Counted from the stretch's first letter, positions 11,741 through 21,444 are shown. The stretch is DNA of 64,000 bases from Betaproteobacteria bacterium (GCA_016861105.1 BOKS01000016.1:1-64000); one strand, 5' to 3'. Made by a program: numbers and translations. Notes: a model not told the origin generated them from the sequence alone.

Positions 11741-12589
11741 GTGGCCGACCGGGCGGCCGCCGGCCTGCGGGCGGCGCCGCGGGCGGTCCCGGCCAGCGCG
11801 GCGGGGCCCCGCGGGCGCGTCGAGTTCCGCGACGTGTTCCTCGCCTACGAGGGGCACGACGAGTTCGCCGTCGAGGCGATCTCGCTCGCGATCGAGCCGG
11901 GCGAGTTCGTGGCGATCGTCGGCCCGTCGGGCTGCGGGAAATCGACGTTCATGAAGCTCGCGAGCGGGCTCAAGCCGGCGACGCGCGGCGAGGTCGTCGT
12001 CGACGGCCAGCGGGTCGGCGGGCCGCTCAAGATCGTCGGCATGGCGTTCCAGGCGCCCACGCTGCTTCCGTGGCGCACGACGCTGGACAACGTCCTGCTG
12101 CCGCTCGAGATCGTCGAGCCCTACCGGTCGAGCTTCCGGCGCGAGCGGGTGGCCTACGCGGCGCGCGCGCGTGCGCTCCTCGCCACCGTGGGCCTCGCCG
12201 GGTACGAGCAGGAATTCCCGTGGCAGCTCTCCGGCGGGATGCAGCAGCGCGCCTCCATCTGCCGCGCGCTCGTGCACGAGCCGGAGATGCTGCTGCTCGA
12301 CGAGCCTTTCGGCGCGCTCGACGCGTTCACCCGCGAGGAGCTGTGGTGCGTGCTGCGCGACCTGTGGCAGGCGCAGCGCTTCACGGTGATCCTGGTGACG
12401 CACGACCTGCGGGAGGCCGTCTTCCTCGCGGACACGGTCTACGTGATGAGCAGGCGCCCGGGACGCGTCGTCGCGCGCCGCGCCGTCGACCTGCCGCGGC
12501 CGCGCGACCTCGACGTGACCTACACCGACGCCTTCAGCGGCATCGTGCACGAACTGCGCGACCGCATCGGCGCGATCCGCCGGACGTGA
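11741..12589 (+). CDS. ABC transporter ATP-binding protein (SsuB/TauB type)
   Basis: ATPase of the importer begun by the preceding gene, 282 aa. Walker A is GPSGCGKST, the Q-loop is AFQAPTLLPW, the signature is LSGGMQQRA and Walker B is LLLDEPFGALD. The GTG start lies five bases after the receptor gene's stop and gives an Ala/Arg-rich leader before the conserved VEFRDV start; a later start is possible. Its stop overlaps the permease GTG as GTGA. Confidence 0.92.
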   Translation: MADRAAAGLRAAPRAVPASAAGPRGRVEFRDVFLAYEGHDEFAVEAISLAIEPGEFVAIVGPSGCGKSTFMKLASGLKPATRGEVVVDGQRVGGPLKIVGMAFQAPTLLPWRTTLDNVLLPLEIVEPYRSSFRRERVAYAARARALLATVGLAGYEQEFPWQLSGGMQQRASICRALVHEPEMLLLDEPFGALDAFTREELWCVLRDLWQAQRFTVILVTHDLREAVFLADTVYVMSRRPGRVVARRAVDLPRPRDLDVTYTDAFSGIVHELRDRIGAIRRT

Positions 12590-13359
12590 CGCCGCTGTCG
12601 CGCCGCGCGGAGCGTGCCGCACCGTGGATCCTGGCGGCGGTCATCCTCGTCGCCTGGGAAGCCGTCTGCCGCGGCTTTCGCGTCTCCGAGTTCATCTTCC
12701 CGGCGCCCACGGCGATCGTGGCCGCGCTGGTCGAGTTCGCGGGCCCGATCGCAGGCCACGCGTGGAAGACGTTCTGGACCACGATGGCAGGCTTCGCGAT
12801 CGGCGTGGCGGTCGGGCTGCTGCTGGGGTTCGTGGTCGGGAGCTCGCGCGTGACCTACAGCGCCGTCTACCCGCTGCTCGTCGGCTTCAACAGCGTGCCG
12901 AAGGCCGCGTTCGTCCCGGTGCTGGTCGTGTGGTTCGGCATCGGCACGATCCCGGCGATCCTCACGGCGTTCCTCATCTGCTTCTTCCCGATCGTGGTGA
13001 ACGTCGCGACCGGACTGGCCACGCTCGAGCCCGAGCTGGAGGACGTGCTGCGCTCGCTGGGCGCCACGCGGCGCGACGTCCTCTTCAAGGTGGGGCTGCC
13101 GCGCTCGCTGCCGTTCTTCTTCGCCTCGCTGAAGGTGGCGATCACGCTCGCCTTCGTCGGCACCGTCGTCTCCGAGACGGTGGCGAGCAATGACGGCATC
13201 GGCTACCTGATGATGTCGGCCGGATCCTCGATGCGGATGCCGCTGGTCTTCGCCGGCCTCGCCGTCATCGGCGTGATGGCGATGCTGATGTACGAGCTGT
13301 TCGCCGCCGTCGAGCGGCGGACGACGGCCTGGGCGCACCGCGGGCAGGCGGCGGCGTGA
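12586..13359 (+). CDS. ABC transporter permease (SsuC/TauC type)
   Basis: Membrane subunit of the same importer, 257 aa with about six helices. The cytoplasmic loop near residue 155 (LEDVLRSLGATRRDVLFKVGLP) carries the EAA-like coupling motif for the ATPase. The GTG start is translationally coupled to the ATPase stop. Receptor, ATPase and permease make a complete one-permease system. Confidence 0.92.
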   Translation: MTPLSRRAERAAPWILAAVILVAWEAVCRGFRVSEFIFPAPTAIVAALVEFAGPIAGHAWKTFWTTMAGFAIGVAVGLLLGFVVGSSRVTYSAVYPLLVGFNSVPKAAFVPVLVVWFGIGTIPAILTAFLICFFPIVVNVATGLATLEPELEDVLRSLGATRRDVLFKVGLPRSLPFFFASLKVAITLAFVGTVVSETVASNDGIGYLMMSAGSSMRMPLVFAGLAVIGVMAMLMYELFAAVERRTTAWAHRGQAAA

Positions 13360-13389
13360 GCCGGCCGCCGCCCCGCCGCACGCCGCGCG

Positions 13390-14646
13390 TCACTTGTCGC
13401 CGACGAACAGGAAGCCGTCCGTGCGCGCGCCGTTCAGCCCCACTGCGAACAGCTGGCGCTCCTCGCCCTCGTAGACGGCGATCCCGGCGATGGTGGCGCT
13501 GCCCAGCGCGCACGGTGCGCCGTTGAAGGTGATCGACAGGTCGAACGCGCGCAGGTCCGTCCGCGGCGTCGCCGTGCCGCCGAAGGTGCAGCCTCCGCTC
13601 GAGCCGCTGATCGCGCCACCGGCCGCGACCGTCAGCGACGTCGCCTGGACGCCCGCGGACGTGGCGCCGATGCCGGTGAACGTTCCCGCCGTGAGCGCGA
13701 GGCTCGGGACGGCGATCGAGTCGTCGACCCAGTCGGCGGTGAACGACACCGACGCGCCGGATTCGGCGATCGTGCCCGTGAGCGACTGCCCGCTGACGAA
13801 CGTCCCGCTGATCGTCGCCGGGAACACCGCGCCGAAGGGCACGAAGTTGTAGTCGCGCGCGTCGACGGAGGACACGCTCGTGCCCTGCACCGTCAGCGTG
13901 CCCTGCACCACGCCGCCGATCGACTCGGTGTTCGGCACCGAGTAGAGGACGTAGAACGTCCCGTCCGGCAGCACGATGCCGTAGAGCAGCGAACCGTTGC
14001 CGACCGATCCCTCCCACAGCCCGACCGGGCTGCCGGGGACGACCGTGGCGGGCACGCACGCGAAGACGATCTGCGGGCCGTTGCCCTCGGCGAGCCAGCC
14101 GGCGGCGCGCATCTGGTCGAACGTGGCGCGGTCGGTCGTGTAGCGGTGGTTCGGCGCGCCGCTCATGCCGTTGTTGTTGGCGCGGTAGAGCGGGACCGTG
14201 CCCGCGCCGCAGGTGCCCAGCGGCGAGGGCTGCAGGTAGAACGCGACGGCCTCGAAGGTCCACGCGGGATCCTGCTTGCGCATCTCGCACTCGGCGGCGA
14301 GCGGCGTGTAGAAGTGCGAGCTGCGCGGCGCGAACGCCGCGCTGAAGAAGCGGCACGTCTCGGCGATGCCCGGACCGGCGCCGGTCCACACCTGGAAGGT
14401 CTTGCCGGTGCGCGACCACACGCCGCCGTACGCGCCGCCGTCGAGGAGCGAGATCTCGTGCGCGTACGCGGTGATGAAGTAGTGGTTGAACCCGGCGTGG
14501 TAGTACTCGACGGCCGTGGTCGTCGGCTGCGCGACGACGGGGCCGGGCCCGACGGCGGGAAGGAGAACGGCGGCCGCGATTGCGGCGTGCGCGAGGACGC
14601 GCACGAGGCGACCGGGGCGGGAAGCCGTGCGACGCAGGGCGGACAT
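13390..14646 (-). CDS. Secreted protein with DUF5648-like repeats, function unknown
   Basis: 418-aa exported protein with a signal peptide ending near VVAQP (about residue 40). After it comes a cysteine-containing region with the patterns YYHAGFNHYFITA, SSHFYTPLAAEC and NHRYTTDRATFD. These resemble the DUF5648 repeat found in secreted bacterial proteins. The C-terminal half (about 190-418) is rich in Gly, Ser, Thr and Val and predicted to be all beta. A strong GGAGG precedes the ATG. It converges on the ABC permease gene with 30 bases between them. No catalytic motif was recognised. Confidence 0.8.
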   Translation of the reverse strand: MSALRRTASRPGRLVRVLAHAAIAAAVLLPAVGPGPVVAQPTTTAVEYYHAGFNHYFITAYAHEISLLDGGAYGGVWSRTGKTFQVWTGAGPGIAETCRFFSAAFAPRSSHFYTPLAAECEMRKQDPAWTFEAVAFYLQPSPLGTCGAGTVPLYRANNNGMSGAPNHRYTTDRATFDQMRAAGWLAEGNGPQIVFACVPATVVPGSPVGLWEGSVGNGSLLYGIVLPDGTFYVLYSVPNTESIGGVVQGTLTVQGTSVSSVDARDYNFVPFGAVFPATISGTFVSGQSLTGTIAESGASVSFTADWVDDSIAVPSLALTAGTFTGIGATSAGVQATSLTVAAGGAISGSSGGCTFGGTATPRTDLRAFDLSITFNGAPCALGSATIAGIAVYEGEERQLFAVGLNGARTDGFLFVGDK

Positions 14647-14831
14647 GCTGCACCTCCGTAGCTGGACGGGAAACGATCGCTACCGGGCATCGTCGTCCTG
14701 CCGCGGCCGCGCGTGTTGACCTCGCGCAGGACATCGCGCGATCGCGCACGCGAGTCGGCGTGCGTGGCGGCCGTCGCCGATTCGGATGGGCGCAACGTGC
14801 CGCGGTTTGCGGCGGGCGCGCGGGCGCGGGG

Positions 14832-15773
14832 TCAGGCCGCCGTGAGGCGGTCGACTTCCGCGAGCTCCTCGGAGGTCAGCGCCCACGCGGCGGCGGCGAC
14901 GTTGACGTCGACCTGCTGCGGCGACGTCGCGCCGGCGATGATGCTCGCCACCGGCGGGCGCGCGGCGAGCCAGGCGAACGCGAGGTCGACGAGGCTGCGG
15001 CCGCGCGCGCGGCAGAAGCGCTCGAGCGCCTCGACGACGTCCCAGTTGCGCGGCGTGAGGAAGCGCTCGGACCACATCCTGCTGGTGGCGAGCCGCGAGT
15101 CCTCGGGCAGCGGCGCGCCGCGCCGGTACTTGCCGGTCAGCAGGCCGCAGGCGAGCGGGTAGTAGGGGAGCAGGCCCATGCCGTACGCGCGCAGCGCCGG
15201 GACGAGCTCGCGCTCGGCGTCGCGCGCGAGCAGGCTGTACTCGTCCTGCGCGGAGGCGAACGCGGTGAGCCCCAGGTGACGGGCGGTCCACGCGGCGTCG
15301 GCGACCGCCCAGGCCGCGAGGTTCGAGCACCCGACGTAGCGCACCTTGCCCTGGCGCACGAGGTCGTCGAGCGCGCGCAGCGTCTCCTCGATCGGCGTGT
15401 CCGGGTCGGGCTTGTGCAGCTGGTAGAGGTCGATCCAGTCGGTGCGCAGCCGCGCGAGGCTCGCCTCGACCGCCGCCACGACGTAGCGGCGCGAGCCGCC
15501 CTTCAGCACGCCGCGGTCGTCCATCGCGTTCCCGAACTTCGTCGCGAGGACGACGTCCTTGCGGCGTGCGCCGAGCACCTCGCCCAGGATGCGCTCCGAG
15601 CCGCCGCGGTCGCCGTAGCTGTCGGCCGTGTCGAACAGCGTGACGCCGCGCTCGATCGCCCGGTCGACGACCTTCCGCGACTGCGCGACGTCGATGCGCA
15701 TCCCGAAGTTGTTGCAGCCCAGCCCCACCAGCGACACCTTGAGGCCGGAGCGGCCGAGGTTCCTCGTCTCCAT
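14832..15773 (-). CDS. Aldo/keto reductase
   Basis: NADPH-dependent oxidoreductase with a TIM-barrel fold, 313 aa, of the YajO/general AKR type. Catalytic elements are visible: Asp and Tyr in LFDTADSYG, Lys in ATKFGNAM and His in YQLHKPD. The C-terminal cofactor region (SIIAGATSPQQVDVN) is also present. Substrate unknown. The gene starts at METRNLGRSGLKVS and faces away from the TAXI transporter gene. Confidence 0.92.
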   Translation of the reverse strand: METRNLGRSGLKVSLVGLGCNNFGMRIDVAQSRKVVDRAIERGVTLFDTADSYGDRGGSERILGEVLGARRKDVVLATKFGNAMDDRGVLKGGSRRYVVAAVEASLARLRTDWIDLYQLHKPDPDTPIEETLRALDDLVRQGKVRYVGCSNLAAWAVADAAWTARHLGLTAFASAQDEYSLLARDAERELVPALRAYGMGLLPYYPLACGLLTGKYRRGAPLPEDSRLATSRMWSERFLTPRNWDVVEALERFCRARGRSLVDLAFAWLAARPPVASIIAGATSPQQVDVNVAAAAWALTSEELAEVDRLTAA

Positions 15774-15998
15774 CGCGCTGCTCCCGTCGTCCGCCCGCGC
15801 AGCCGCGCGCGAGCCCTGCACAAGCGCGAATGATGCCCGGATTCCGGCTCGGCCTGTGCGGGACGACTGCGCGGCTCGTCCGGCGCGCCGCCGCCTCGCC
15901 CGCGCGCGATGGCGCCTTCGCCGCCCCGGACGCCACGCGATTCGGCATAATCCGCCCGTCGCGCCGCTCGGCGCCCATCGGATCGGGGGAGGACGGAC

Positions 15999-16970
15999 AT
16001 GGCATTGCGCATGAAGGCGGCGGCGCTCGCGCTGGCCGCGGGGGTGGCGGTGGCGGGCCCGGCGGCCGCGCAGGACCGGGTGTTCTTCGGGATCGCGACC
16101 GGCGGCACCGGCGGAACCTACTATCCGCTGGGCGGCATGCTGGCGCAGCTCATCTCCAACAAGGCGACCGTCGGCGGCAAGAAGCTCGCGGCGACGGCCG
16201 AGACCTCCGGCGCCTCGGTGGCCAACGCGCAGCTGCTGGCCCGCAAGGACATCGAGAGCGCGTTCGTCGCGGCCGACATCCTCGACGCCGCGTACAACGG
16301 CAAGGGGCAGTTCGACGGCAAGGCCGTGAAGAACCTGCGGGCGCTCGGCGCGCTGTATCCCGAGCAGGTCCAGCTCGTCACGAGCGCGTCGGCGAACGTC
16401 AGGTCCTTCAAGGAGCTGAAGGGCAAGTCGGTGTCGTCCGGCTCGCCGGGCTCCGGACAGTGGCAGCTGCTCGGCGACCTGCTGGAAGCGCACGGCATGA
16501 CGCGCAAGGACATCACCGAGGACCTGTCGTCGTTCGCGCAGTCGGTCGACAAGATCAAGGACGGCAACCTGGTGGCCTCGCTGATCACGGCGGGCGCGCC
16601 GACCGCGTCGATCACCGACCTCGCCAACGCGCGCGAGCTGCGCATCGTTCCGCTGGTCGGCCCGGAGATCGACCAGCTGCGCAAGAAGCAGCCCTACTAC
16701 GCGCAGGTGCAGCTGCCCGCGAACACGTACAAGGGGCAGACGGCTCCGGTGGACACGCTCGCCGTCATGGCGATCTGGGCCACGCACGACGGCCTGTCCG
16801 AGCAGACCGCCTACGAGGTGACCAAGGCGCTGTTCGAGAACCTGGAGATCCTCGGCCAGGTGCACCCGAAGGGCAAGGAGATCTCGCTCAAGACCGCGCT
16901 GCAGTCCGTGTCGATCCCGCTGCACCCCGGCGCGCAGCGCTACTACCGCGAGAAGGGCCTGGTCAAGTGA
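15999..16970 (+). CDS. TAXI-family TRAP transporter solute-binding protein
   Basis: Periplasmic receptor, 323 aa, with a signal peptide cleaved after AAAQD (about residue 25). The mature start FFGIATGGTGGTYYPLGGML is the TAXI hallmark, and VSSGSPGSGQWQLLGDLL follows mid-protein. A GGGAGGA ribosome site precedes the ATG. A CATAAT -10-like box lies at 15946-15951. The DUF1850 and fused permease genes follow in the arrangement commonly seen for TAXI systems. Ligand unknown; characterised members take glutamate-like or other carboxylates. Confidence 0.94.
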   Translation: MALRMKAAALALAAGVAVAGPAAAQDRVFFGIATGGTGGTYYPLGGMLAQLISNKATVGGKKLAATAETSGASVANAQLLARKDIESAFVAADILDAAYNGKGQFDGKAVKNLRALGALYPEQVQLVTSASANVRSFKELKGKSVSSGSPGSGQWQLLGDLLEAHGMTRKDITEDLSSFAQSVDKIKDGNLVASLITAGAPTASITDLANARELRIVPLVGPEIDQLRKKQPYYAQVQLPANTYKGQTAPVDTLAVMAIWATHDGLSEQTAYEVTKALFENLEILGQVHPKGKEISLKTALQSVSIPLHPGAQRYYREKGLVK

Positions 16971-17533
16971 CGTGGCGCCGCGGGCGCCGGCGTGCGCCGG
17001 TGTCCGCGGCCCGCGTCATCGTTCGGGTGCCGCTCGTTGCGCCGCACCGGCGCGTCGGCGGGCGCCGCCACCTGGTGGCCGCGTGCGCCGCGATCGCCGC
17101 GGCCGCGTGCGCGATGCCTCTGCACGCGGGCGGCTGCGTGATCGTGTCCGCCGGGACGCCTCTCGCCACGCTCGGCGCGTGGCCGCTGCCCGCGGAGGAC
17201 GCGGCGCTGCGCCTGCGCTACCGGCATTCGGTGACGCTGTCGCCGGTGGAGGAGCGCTACGACGTGGCGGGCAGCACGCTGGTCCAGACGCAGATCCGCT
17301 TCGCCGAGCACGGCCCGGGGCTGCCCACGCAGGCGGAGCCCGGGCAGGCCTGGTCGCAGGAGGACGGCGAGTTCGTGCTGCGCCTCGCGCGGCCGCTCGA
17401 CGGCATCGCCGCGCGTGTCGATCCCGCGCAGCAGCCGACGCTGGCGGTCGGCGCGCGGACGATCGACCTCGCGCAGTGGGGCCGGCGCGCGATCCACCTG
17501 ACCGTCCGGCCCGGGCGCTGCCCCGGGGACTGA
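16967..17533 (+). CDS. DUF1850 domain protein of the TAXI-TRAP system
   Basis: 188-aa protein with one N-terminal hydrophobic segment (about residues 35-56) and a periplasmic DUF1850 domain. The domain is recognised from LRYRHSVTLSPVEERYDV and FAEHGPGLPTQAEPGQAW. DUF1850 genes are regular neighbours of TAXI receptors and fused TRAP permeases and probably act as accessory subunits; no activity is established. The GTG start overlaps the receptor stop as GTGA. A GTG at 17000 would remove a basic leader and is an alternative start. Confidence 0.82.
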   Translation: MTWRRGRRRAPVSAARVIVRVPLVAPHRRVGGRRHLVAACAAIAAAACAMPLHAGGCVIVSAGTPLATLGAWPLPAEDAALRLRYRHSVTLSPVEERYDVAGSTLVQTQIRFAEHGPGLPTQAEPGQAWSQEDGEFVLRLARPLDGIAARVDPAQQPTLAVGARTIDLAQWGRRAIHLTVRPGRCPGD

Positions 17534-17588
17534 TCCGCGCCCCGCGCGCCGCCGTCCGTCGCTCCCTCCCCATCGAAGGCCGAATCGC

Positions 17589-19850
17589 ATGACAGCGTCC
17601 ACGCCGCCGGGGCACGCCGGTTCGCTCGCCGAGGGCGTCGAGGCGGTCTCGCAGGAGAAGCAGGAAGCGCTGATCCGCGAGTTCGACACCGAGTCGAACT
17701 TCCGCAAGCTGGCCGGCGCCGCCGGGCTGATCGCGACGACGCTCGCGGTCGTGCTGTCGGCCTTCCACGTCTACACCGCCGGGTACGGGCTGTTCGACGA
17801 GATCAAGCACCGCTCGTTCCACCTGACGCTGGTGCTCGGGCTGATCTTCATCGTCTTTCCCCGCCGTCATCCGCCAACTGCCCGGGCGGCGCTGCGCGAC
17901 TGGGGCTGGAGCGCGCTGTTCGCGGCGTTCTACGTCTACCTCGCGTGGGCGCTCGTCGACCGGCTGGGCGGCGAGGTCCCGCACGCGTGGGCGTTCGTCG
18001 CGCTGATCGGCCTGGTCGCGCTGCTCGCGATGCCGTGGCCGTTCCTCGGCGGCCGGGGCGACCGCCCGTCGTGGGCGGACTGGCCGCTCGCCGCGGCAGC
18101 CGCGTCGATCTCGCTCTACTTCCTCGTCTTCTTCGACGACATCTTCATCGGGCGCGTGGGCTCGCCGATCGCGGTCGACTACATGATGGGCGTCTTGGCC
18201 ATCGTCATGGTGATGGAGGCCACGCGCCGCACCATGGGCCCGCTGCTGCCGGTGATCGGCATGCTGTGCCTGCTGTACGCGCTGTTCGGGCGCGTGATGC
18301 CGGGCATCCTCGCGCACCGCGGCTACCCGGTCGACCGCCTGGTCAACCACATCTACATCGGCACCGAGGGCATCTACGGGATCGCGGTCGGCGTGGTGGC
18401 GACCTACGTCTTCCACTTCGTGCTGTTCGGGATCCTCGCGCAGATGACCGGCCTCGGCCGCCTGTTCATGGACCTCGCCACGATCGCAGCCGGGCGCTTC
18501 GCCGGCGGTCCTGCGAAGGTGTCCGTCGTCTCCTCGGGGCTGTTCGGCATGATCTCGGGCTCGGCGATCGCCAACGCCGTCACCACCGGCGCGCTGACGA
18601 TCCCGCTGATGAAGAAGTACGGGTTCTCGCCGCGCTTCGCCGCCGGCGTGGAGGCATCCGCGTCGTGCGGCGGGCAGGTGACGCCGCCGGTGATGGGCGC
18701 CTCGGCGTTCGTCATGGCGGAGCTCCTCGGCGTCCCCTACAAGTGGCTGGTGGTGGTCGCCATCATCCCGGCGCTGTTCCACTACTTCGCCTGCCTGACG
18801 ATGGTCCACCTGGAGGCGAAGCGGCTGAAGCTCGCCGGCGTCGAGCCGCACCTCATCCCGAAGCTGTCGCGCGTGCTCGGCGAGAGCTGGCACCTCGTGT
18901 TCCCGCTGGTCGTGCTCGTCGGCCTGCTGCTGTTCGACTACACGCCATTCCTCGCCGCGTTCTGGGGCATCGTGCTGGTCGTCGCCTGCTCGTACATCCC
19001 GCTGATCGCGCGCCGGCTCGGCCACCGCCGGCTGCAGGGCGACACGCTCACGCCGCGCCTGCTGGTCCAGGGCCTCGCCGACGGCGCGCGCTTCGCCCTC
19101 GCGATCGGGGCGGCCTGCGCGTGCGTCGGCCTGATCCTGGGCATGCTCACGCTGTCCGGGCTGGGGTTCAAGTTCTCCGGCGCGGTGGTCGACCTCGCCG
19201 CCCAGGTCGGCCAGTTCGTCGTCGCGATCGACCCGTTCGGCGCGATCACCGAGCACGGCGCGAAGGTGTTCTTCGGCCTGCTGTTCGTCGCGGTGGCATG
19301 CATCCTGATGGGCACCGGCGTGCCGACGACGCCGACGTACATCATCCTCGCCTCGATCGCGGCGCCCGCGCTGCAGACGCTCCAGGTCCCGCTGCTCGCG
19401 ACGCACTTCTTCGTCTTCTACTACGGCGTGCTCGCCGACGTGACGCCGCCGGTGGCGCTCGCGGCCTACGCCGCGGCCGGCATCGCGGGCGCCGAGCCGA
19501 TGCGAACCGGGCTCACCGCGTTCCGGCTGTCGATGGGCAAGGCGCTCGTGCCTTTCATGTTCACCTACACCCCCGCGCTGCTGTTCATCGACTTCGCGTG
19601 GGGGCCGTTCCTCTCGGCGCTCGCCTGCGGGATCGTCGGGATCGTCGCGCTGTCGGCGGCGCACATCGGCTTCTTCGCCGCGCCGCTGCGCCGCGCCGAG
19701 AAGTGGCTGCTGTCGATCGCCGGGCTCGCGCTGGTGTTCAACGAGCCGTGGCCGAACCTCGTCGGCAGCGCCGTCGTGGTGGCGATCCTCGGGTGGAACG
19801 CGGCGCGCGGGGGGCGCCGGGCGCGACGGCGGACCCGGCGATCGTCCTGA
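17589..19850 (+). CDS. TRAP transporter permease, fused 4TM/12TM (DctQM) type
   Basis: 753-aa inner-membrane protein in which the small (4TM-like) and large (12TM) TRAP subunits are fused, as usual for TAXI-dependent systems. The DctM part carries GLFGMISGSAIANAVTTGAL, ASASCGGQVTPPVMGASAF and GTGVPTTPTYII, which are family signatures. It should couple sodium or proton gradients to uptake of the ligand bound by the TAXI receptor two genes upstream. The N-terminal 50 residues are cytoplasmic and charged. Confidence 0.94.
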   Translation: MTASTPPGHAGSLAEGVEAVSQEKQEALIREFDTESNFRKLAGAAGLIATTLAVVLSAFHVYTAGYGLFDEIKHRSFHLTLVLGLIFIVFPRRHPPTARAALRDWGWSALFAAFYVYLAWALVDRLGGEVPHAWAFVALIGLVALLAMPWPFLGGRGDRPSWADWPLAAAAASISLYFLVFFDDIFIGRVGSPIAVDYMMGVLAIVMVMEATRRTMGPLLPVIGMLCLLYALFGRVMPGILAHRGYPVDRLVNHIYIGTEGIYGIAVGVVATYVFHFVLFGILAQMTGLGRLFMDLATIAAGRFAGGPAKVSVVSSGLFGMISGSAIANAVTTGALTIPLMKKYGFSPRFAAGVEASASCGGQVTPPVMGASAFVMAELLGVPYKWLVVVAIIPALFHYFACLTMVHLEAKRLKLAGVEPHLIPKLSRVLGESWHLVFPLVVLVGLLLFDYTPFLAAFWGIVLVVACSYIPLIARRLGHRRLQGDTLTPRLLVQGLADGARFALAIGAACACVGLILGMLTLSGLGFKFSGAVVDLAAQVGQFVVAIDPFGAITEHGAKVFFGLLFVAVACILMGTGVPTTPTYIILASIAAPALQTLQVPLLATHFFVFYYGVLADVTPPVALAAYAAAGIAGAEPMRTGLTAFRLSMGKALVPFMFTYTPALLFIDFAWGPFLSALACGIVGIVALSAAHIGFFAAPLRRAEKWLLSIAGLALVFNEPWPNLVGSAVVVAILGWNAARGGRRARRRTRRSS

Positions 19851-19978
19851 CGCGGGAACGCGGCGGGTGGCAAGCCGCGTCCGCGCCCGCGCCGAATTGA
19901 ACTCCCGGCCCGCGGCCCCCATCTCACGATCTGCCGGAGGCGCGGGGCGTCGCCCGTCGCCGGCGGAAAGGATCGTCG

Positions 19979-20326
19979 ATGGCCCGGCTGCTTCCGCTGC
20001 TGTTCCTCCTGCTCGCCGTCGCCGCATTCCTGCTCGCGCGGCAGGCGGCGCGCCCGCGCAGCGACCGCGTCTACCGGCCGCGCCCGTCCCCATTCGCGCG
20101 GCGCAAGCCGGCGGCGGAGGCCGACTGGATCGCGTCCCGCGCGGACGTCGAGGACGTGCGCGACGCCTACTCCAGCGAGACGCTCGACCCGCAGCGGCCG
20201 CTGTTCCGCTGCGGCGGGTGCCAGGCCTGGTACCACGAGGCGAGCGTGCGCGCGCTGGACCTCGACAACGGCGGACGCTGCGCGCTGTGCGGCAGCCCCG
20301 ACCTGCGCGCCGTGCGCATGCTCTGA
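19979..20326 (+). CDS. Membrane-anchored zinc-finger (RING/treble-clef-like) protein; candidate E3 of the ubiquitin-like operon
   Basis: 115-aa protein. Residues 2-20 form a hydrophobic anchor, 21-75 a basic, Pro-rich linker, and the C-terminus a zinc site: C78-x2-C81-x4-H86, then C101-x2-C104 after the segment ALDLDNGGR. This spacing suits a mononuclear treble clef or half of a RING finger. Bacterial operons with RING-like E3 proteins next to Ub-like, E1, E2 and JAB genes have been predicted by comparative genomics (Burroughs, Iyer and Aravind). Here the E1 gene starts 11 bases downstream. E3 function is inference: only one metal site is visible, so it could instead be a scaffold, adaptor or substrate. 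Confidence 0.6.
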   Translation: MARLLPLLFLLLAVAAFLLARQAARPRSDRVYRPRPSPFARRKPAAEADWIASRADVEDVRDAYSSETLDPQRPLFRCGGCQAWYHEASVRALDLDNGGRCALCGSPDLRAVRML

Positions 20327-20337
20327 CCCGACCGGCG

Positions 20338-21444
20338 ATGGACCGCGCGCGCTACGTGCGGCAGCAGGCCGTCGACGGGCTCGGCGTCGAGCGCCTCGCG
20401 GCGATGCGCGTGGTCGTCGTCGGGGCCGGGGCGGTCGGCAACGAGGTGGTCAAGAACCTCGCGCTCATGGGCGTGGGCGCGGTCGACGTCCACGACTTCG
20501 ACCGCGTCGAGGTCCACAACCTGACGCGCGGCGTCTTCCTGCGCGAGTCCGACGTCGGCCGCCCGAAGGCGACGGCAGTGGCCACGCGCGCCGCGGACGT
20601 CGATCCGCACGTCCGCATACGCGCCGTCGAGGGCGACGCGTGGCGGACGCTCGCGCTGGGCGACCTCGCACGTGCCGATGCGCTCGTCCTCGCGGTCGAC
20701 AGCGTCGAGGCGCGGATGAAGCTGGCGCAGCTCGCGCTGCTGGCGGGCGTCGACGTGGTGAACGCGGGCATCGACAGCCGCTACGCGAGCGTCGAGACCT
20801 TCCCGCACGCGCAGGCCGGCCCGCAGGCGTGCTACGAGTGCCACCTGCCGCCGAGCGCCTACGCGAAGGTGGCCGAGCGCTACTCGTGCGGCTGGCTGCG
20901 CCGCGCGCTCGCCGCCGAGGCCGTCGTGGCGACGACCGCCATCACCGCCAGCGTCGCCGGCGCGCTCGCCGTGCAGGCGGTGCTGCACCCGGGGGGCGGG
21001 GCGCGGCGCGTGCTCGTCGACACGCACACCGGGCACGCGACGGCGGCGGCGCTCACCCGCAACGACGCCTGCGCGGGGTGCGCGGGCCTGCACCCGCGGC
21101 CGCCGCGCGTGCCCGCGCGCGGCGACTGGCACGCCGCGCTGCGCAGGCACGCGCCGGACGCGGACGCGCTGGTGCTGTCGGACGCGGTCATCTTCGACTA
21201 CGCCTGCCAGCAGTGCGGGTCGACGCGCGAGGGCGCCGCCTACGTCGGGCGCGCCGCCGCCGCGTTCGACGACCGCATCGTGCGCTGCGCGGCGTGCGGC
21301 GAGCTGGCGGTGCGCATCGACGTGCGCACGGAAACGACGCCCGGCGAGTTGCAGCGCCTGTACGTCCGCGCGACGATGCCGGTCAAGTACCTGCTCGCCT
21401 GGACCGCAGCGTCCGCCGCCGTGTGCCTCGACCTGGAGGAGTGA
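20338..21444 (+). CDS. E1-like ubiquitin-activating enzyme (ThiF/MoeB fold) with C-terminal zinc ribbon
   Basis: 368-aa adenylating enzyme expected to activate the Gly-Gly tail of the Ubl encoded next door. Seen: nucleotide loop GAGAVGNEV (29-37); D53/D55 and N61-x2-R64 in the ThiF-type DxD...NLxR motif; K77; D121 and R126. The structural zinc cysteines are C165-x2-C168 and C245-x2-C248. C184 (YSCGW) sits where the ThiF/MoeB crossover-loop cysteine lies and is the probable thioester residue. An extra zinc ribbon, C290-x2-C293 with C317-x2-C320, replaces any ubiquitin-fold domain. It is not simply thiF or moeB because the neighbours are Ubl, E2 and JAMM genes. Confidence 0.88.
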   Translation: MDRARYVRQQAVDGLGVERLAAMRVVVVGAGAVGNEVVKNLALMGVGAVDVHDFDRVEVHNLTRGVFLRESDVGRPKATAVATRAADVDPHVRIRAVEGDAWRTLALGDLARADALVLAVDSVEARMKLAQLALLAGVDVVNAGIDSRYASVETFPHAQAGPQACYECHLPPSAYAKVAERYSCGWLRRALAAEAVVATTAITASVAGALAVQAVLHPGGGARRVLVDTHTGHATAAALTRNDACAGCAGLHPRPPRVPARGDWHAALRRHAPDADALVLSDAVIFDYACQQCGSTREGAAYVGRAAAAFDDRIVRCAACGELAVRIDVRTETTPGELQRLYVRATMPVKYLLAWTAASAAVCLDLEE

